DNA of 64,000 nt from Chiridota heheva (taxonomy: Eukaryota > Echinodermata > Holothuroidea > Apodida > Chiridotidae): the NCBI GenBank assembly GCA_020152595.1, contig JAIGNY010001213.1:711501-775500 (forward strand), read 5' to 3'. The position numbers and the translations under genes are program-made. The notes under the pieces were generated by a model. It did no database searches. It worked only from the letters and a program-made list of their open reading frames with translations, and was not told the DNA's origin. Position 1 is the stretch's first letter. Every line of letters begins with the position of its first letter. Below are positions 59,670-64,000 of the stretch, piece after piece.

Positions 59670-59900
59670 TCCCCCATATGCCTTGCCACCCTGTCCCATA
59701 TACAATGCCCCCCTGTCCCATATACCATGCCACCCTGTCCCATATACCATGCCACCCTGTCCCATATACCATGCCACCCTGTCCCATATACCATGCCACC
59801 CTATCCCATATACCATGCCACCCTGTCCAATATACCATGCCACCCTGTCCCATATACCATACCACCCTGTCCCATATACCATGCCACCCTGTCCCATATA
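59670..59900. repeat. 22-bp minisatellite, about 11 copies
   Basis: Unit is cccatataccatgccaccct plus gt. It opens all frames on both strands, producing spurious Pro/His/Tyr-rich frames. Confidence 0.93.
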
Positions 59901-59904
59901 TATA

Positions 59905-60680
59905 CATGTAGCCTTTCCAACACAGATACAAAAAAACTTAGAAGGAAATATTCTCAAAAAGAAGTTCCTTTAAAACATTCCACACAAAATTCACAAGGAA
60001 CAGAAAGCAGAGCATCTGCAACAGCAAGTCCTTTAAAATCAAATTTGTTTGCCTGGATTTCTAAAGTTGCTACGACGATAGAAAAGAGCTTCAAGAGAAA
60101 TACATCTCACTTCAATGTACATCCTTTATCCACATACAGCATTGAAGGAATTCAACACAGAGAAGAAAAAAAAATGAACAGCACTTTTTGAATCTCTAAC
60201 AGTATAATTGCTATTTGTATTTAATCTTGTTTGCCTTCCCAAAAACAGAAATTCCAAAAGTAATATGCTACCTAGAAAAACTCAAAAATTGATGAAGACA
60301 TACCAAGGCACTAAGTAACTTCTTCCTTTTATTCCTTTAAAAAAGATCTGTGTAGTTCTTAAAGAATCCCAGCTTAGAGCAAGTTTACTATTTGTGTCAA
60401 AAAGGTACACTTGAGTAAGTTTCACATGGCTAGCTGCCCCGACCGTTACAAAAACAACTTCTGTATTATTAATAATGGTTTATTTCCTGACAGAATTACC
60501 ACTAAACTTTGTCTATAGTTATTCCACGATAATGAGCCCAAATTTACGGCTTCTGGTCAACCTTATCGCATCCGACTGCAGCCACTTTTTTAATTGGAGC
60601 AAAGAAATTGAAGGAGACAGATCGAACAATTTAGAAATAATAAATCCATGGTAAAAGGTTTGTGAAAATTGAAACATTAA
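59905..60680. other. Upstream intron, nothing recognised
   Basis: AT-rich DNA with no repeat unit and no coding signal that I can support. Confidence 0.35.
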
Positions 60681-60689
60681 ACTGTATGG

Positions 60690-61100
60690 TTGATATAACA
60701 AATAATGATCGGCTGCTTATGTTAGACTGTATGGCCAATATGACAAATAATAATAATAATAATACATAAATTTATATAGCGCTAATTTTGTAAAAACATT
60801 CAAAAGCGCTTTACATACAAGGAAATTAGATCCGAAAACAAAAATAAGAATACAGAAATGACAACATAAATAGAAATACAATGGATCAAGCATGGATAAT
60901 GATTGGCTGCTAATGTTAAACTGTATGGTCCATATAACAATTAATGATTGGCTGCTAATATTAAACTGTTAGTCGATATGACAAATAATGATTGGCTGCT
61001 AATGTTAAACTGTATGGTAGATATGACAAATAATGATTGGCTGCTAATATTAAACTGTATGGTCGATATGACAAATGATTGGCTGCTAATGTTAAACTGA
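60690..61100. repeat. About 45-bp repeat, about 8 copies, with a retroelement-tail insertion
   Basis: Unit is gatatgacaaataatgattg plus gctgctaatgttaaactgta plus tggtc. At about 60735-60890 it is interrupted by (AAT)n plus tttatatagcgct...agcgctttacat, the same tail motif as at 1301 and 35940. Confidence 0.85.
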
Positions 61101-61104
61101 AACA

Positions 61105-61800
61105 CATGTACTCATATTTGTTTTGCAATATTCAAAACATAGTTTCATGTTTTAATTCAGCACGGAAGAGAAAATGTGTATGGTACAATAGACTACCTAG
61201 CGGTCACAATGACAATGTTTATCATTCATCGCACTTCCCCTTTTCTTTTGTTAATCAGCCCTAATTGTTTCAATGAGGAATTAGCAAGATAGCGCTTCAA
61301 TAATCTTTGATCTCTTGTCTAAATAACACTCAAACTTATAATATAATTTCATGCCAAATCGTTCCGGCTCCATTAAAATAATAGATGAAGACATTAAAGC
61401 AGTAGTGCATAGTAGAAAACAGTGGCGGCCGAAGGTCATATCATTTAGAATGGACTGGCAAAATAAGCCGCTTTATTTTATCAGTTATTGGCGTTTTATT
61501 CACTTTGCATATTACTATGCATCAAATTATTTGATCGGACAATTGGCTGTGTCCGCCACCCATGGCAAAGGTATGGAAGCAGTTTTTAAAGGTTTTATTG
61601 TTGTAATCTTGCACCAGTGTTCACATTAGTAAGGGGGTAGAGGGATAAAGTAAGGGGGGTAGAGGAATAATCTCCCTTCTTTTACTAGAATTCCTCCTTA
61701 AATATATTAAAAGGGGGAATTTTCTATTGCTTTAGCATGTAAACCTCAGCATAGATTAAGCAAATAATTTCCCTGCAAGTTTGAACAGTGTCTTGCACAA
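61105..61800. other. Upstream intron, unassigned
   Basis: An open stretch of 92 codons on the plus strand (61351-61629) has mixed aromatic-rich composition but no recognisable motif. I do not call it a gene. Confidence 0.3.
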
Positions 61801-61805
61801 ATCAG

Positions 61806-64000
61806 GAGCGATCCAGACGGTTGGAGCAACAATGGTAATGTTAATTTATTCATATTGAGGTGATCCAGACACTTGGAACAACAATGGTAATGTAAATTTA
61901 TTCATATTGAGGTGATCCAGACAGTTGGAGTAACAATGGTAATGTTAATTTCTTCATGTTGAGGCGATCCAGACGGTTGGAGCAAAAATGATAATGTTAC
62001 TTTCTTCATATTGAGGTGATCCAGATGGTTGGAGCAACAATGGTAATGTTAGTTTCTTCATTATGAAGCAATTCAGACGGTTGGGGCAACAATGGTGATG
62101 TTAATTTCTTCATATTGAGGCGATCCAGACGGTTGGGGCAACAATGGTAATGTTAATTTCTTCATATTGAGGTGATCCAGATGGTTGAAGCAACAATGGT
62201 AAGGTTAATTTCTTCATATTGAGGCTATCCAGACGGTTGGAGCAACAATGGTAATGTTAATTTCTTCATATTGAGGTGATCCAGACGGTTGAAGGAACAA
62301 TGGTAATGTTAATTTCTTCATATTGAGGTGATCCAGACGTTGAAGCAACAATGGTAATGTTAATTTCTTCATATTGAGGTGATCCAGACGGTTGAAGCAA
62401 CAATGGTAATGTTAATTTCTTCATATTGAGGTGATCCAGTCAGTTGGAGTAACAATGGTAATGTTAGTTTCTTCATATTGAAGCGATCCACACGGTTGGA
62501 GCAAAAATGGTAATGTTCATTTCTTCATATTGAGGCTATCCAGACGGTTGGAGCAACAATGGTAATGTTAATTTCTTTATATTGAGGTGATCCAGATGGT
62601 TGAAGCAACAATGGTAATGTTAATTTCTTCATATTGAGGTGATCCAAACGGTTGGAGCAACAATGGTAATGGTAATTTCTTCATATTGAGGTGATCCAGA
62701 TGGTCGAAGGAACAATGGTAATGCTAATTTGTTTATATTGAGGTGATCCAGACGGTTGGAGCAACAATGGTAATGCTAATTTCTTCATATTGAGGTGATC
62801 CAGACGGTTGGAGCAACAATGGTAATGTTAATTTCTTCATATTGAGGTGATCCAGACGGTTGGAGCAACAATGGTAATGTTAATTCCTTTATATTGTGGT
62901 GATCCAGACGGTTGGAGCAACAATGGTAATGGTAATTTCTTTATATTGAGGTGATCCAGACGGTTGAAGGAACAATGGTAATGTTAATTTGTTTAAATTG
63001 AGGTGATCCAGACGGTTGGAGTAACAATGGTAAGGTTAATTTTTTTCATATTGAGGCGATCCAGACACTTAAAGCAACAATGGTAATCTTAGTTTCTTCA
63101 TATTGAGGTGATCCAGTCAGTTCAAGTAACAATGGTAATGTTAATTTCTTCATATTGAAGCGATCCAGACGGTTGGAGCAACAATGGTAATGTAAATTTA
63201 TTCATATTGAGGTGATACAGACACTTGGAACAACAATGGTAATGTTAATTTATTCATATTGAGGTGATCCAGACAGTTGGAGTAACAATGGTAATGTTAA
63301 TTTATTCATATTGAGGTGATCCAGACGGTTGGAGCAACAATGGTAATGTAAATTTATTCATATTGAGGTGATCCAGACAGTTGGAGTAACAATGGTAATG
63401 TTAATTTATTCATATTGAGGTGATCCAGACGGTTGGAGCAACAATGGTAATGTAAATTTATTCATATTGAGGTGATCCAGACAGTTGGAGTAACAATGGT
63501 AATGTTAATTTATTCATATTGAGGTGATCCAGACGGTTAGAGCAACAATGGTAATGTAAATTTATTCATATTGAGGTGATCCAGACAGTTGGAGTAACAA
63601 TGGTAATGTTAATTTATTCATATTGAGGTGATCCAGACGGTTGGAGCAACAATGGTAATGTTAATTTATTCATATTGAGGTGATCCAGACGGTTGGAGCA
63701 ACAATGGTAATGTTAATTTCTTCATATTGAGGTGATCCAGACAGTTGGAGTAACAATGGTAATGTTAATTTATTCATATTGAGGTGATCCAGACGGTTGG
63801 AGCAACAATGGTAATGTAAATTTATTCATATTGAGGTGATCCAGACAGTTGGAGTAACAATGGTAATGTTAATTTATTCATATTGAGGTGATCCAGACGG
63901 TTGGAGCAACAATGGTAATGTAAATTTATTCATATTGAGGCGATCCAGACAGTTGGAGTAACAATGGTAATGTTAATTTCTTCATATTGAGGCGATTCAG
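61806..64000. repeat. 52-bp minisatellite, about 42 copies, runs off the window
   Basis: Unit is gaggtgatccagacggttgg plus agcaacaatggtaatgttaa plus tttcttcatatt. From about 63180 it is organised as a 104-bp dimer alternating cagttggagtaac...gttaattt and cggttggagcaac...gtaaattt. Confidence 0.95.

Noticed and set aside
59428-60191. Two overlapping Pro/His-rich plus-strand frames
   Set aside because: Driven by the 22-bp array, which opens all three frames; no splice signals or motifs.
61351-61629. 92-codon frame with a possible gtatgg donor
   Set aside because: No recognisable domain, no acceptor, opposite strand to the host gene; too weak to call.

Overview
This is an AT-rich eukaryotic window with no bacterial-style genes. 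It looks like intronic DNA of one very large animal gene. Features pointing to an invertebrate deuterostome, possibly an echinoderm, are short coding blocks flanked by GT/AG signals, Kolobok-, piggyBac- and L2/CR1-like elements, tRNA-derived SINEs and frequent TAGGCCTA-type motifs. The species call is inference.

The main result is a gene on the minus strand that runs through almost the whole window. I could assemble 16 internal microexons of 18 to 80 nt between 58956 and 41. They carry about 634 coding nt in 58.9 kb. Each has an AG acceptor and a GT donor, and the reading frame stays open and phase-consistent across all 15 junctions. The product is an acidic, proline-rich scaffold with six YxxP motifs (YLEP, YEVP, YEVP, YDIP, YVMP, YIDP), each on its own microexon. 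It also has three PxxPxR SH3-ligand motifs and one basic exon. This composition and exon style resemble the SLP-76/BLNK adaptor family; a Cas-like scaffold is the alternative. Both ends of the gene lie outside the window.

The introns are crowded with tandem repeats: about 30 minisatellite families with units from 11 to 97 bp, plus TA and GATA microsatellites. The largest are a 51-bp array (43.9-48.0 kb), a 46-bp array (15.5-18.2 kb) and a 52-bp array that runs off the right edge (61.8-64.0 kb). Several have higher-order structure. Most long open frames in the window are by-products of arrays whose unit is a multiple of three.

Transposable elements are nested in the introns. They include a piggyBac-like element (10.5-12.5 kb) and a 2-kb minisatellite-bearing insertion (20.7-22.8 kb). 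An L2/CR1 reverse transcriptase copy is split by a 1.2-kb terminal-inverted-repeat element (33.7-36.0 kb), and a second piggyBac-like element lies at 50.7-51.8 kb. A 5.9-kb TA-target element (52.0-57.8 kb) carries a Kolobok-like MITE inside it. An inverted repeat pair of about 365 bp flanks 2.95-4.30 kb and encloses two of the microexons.
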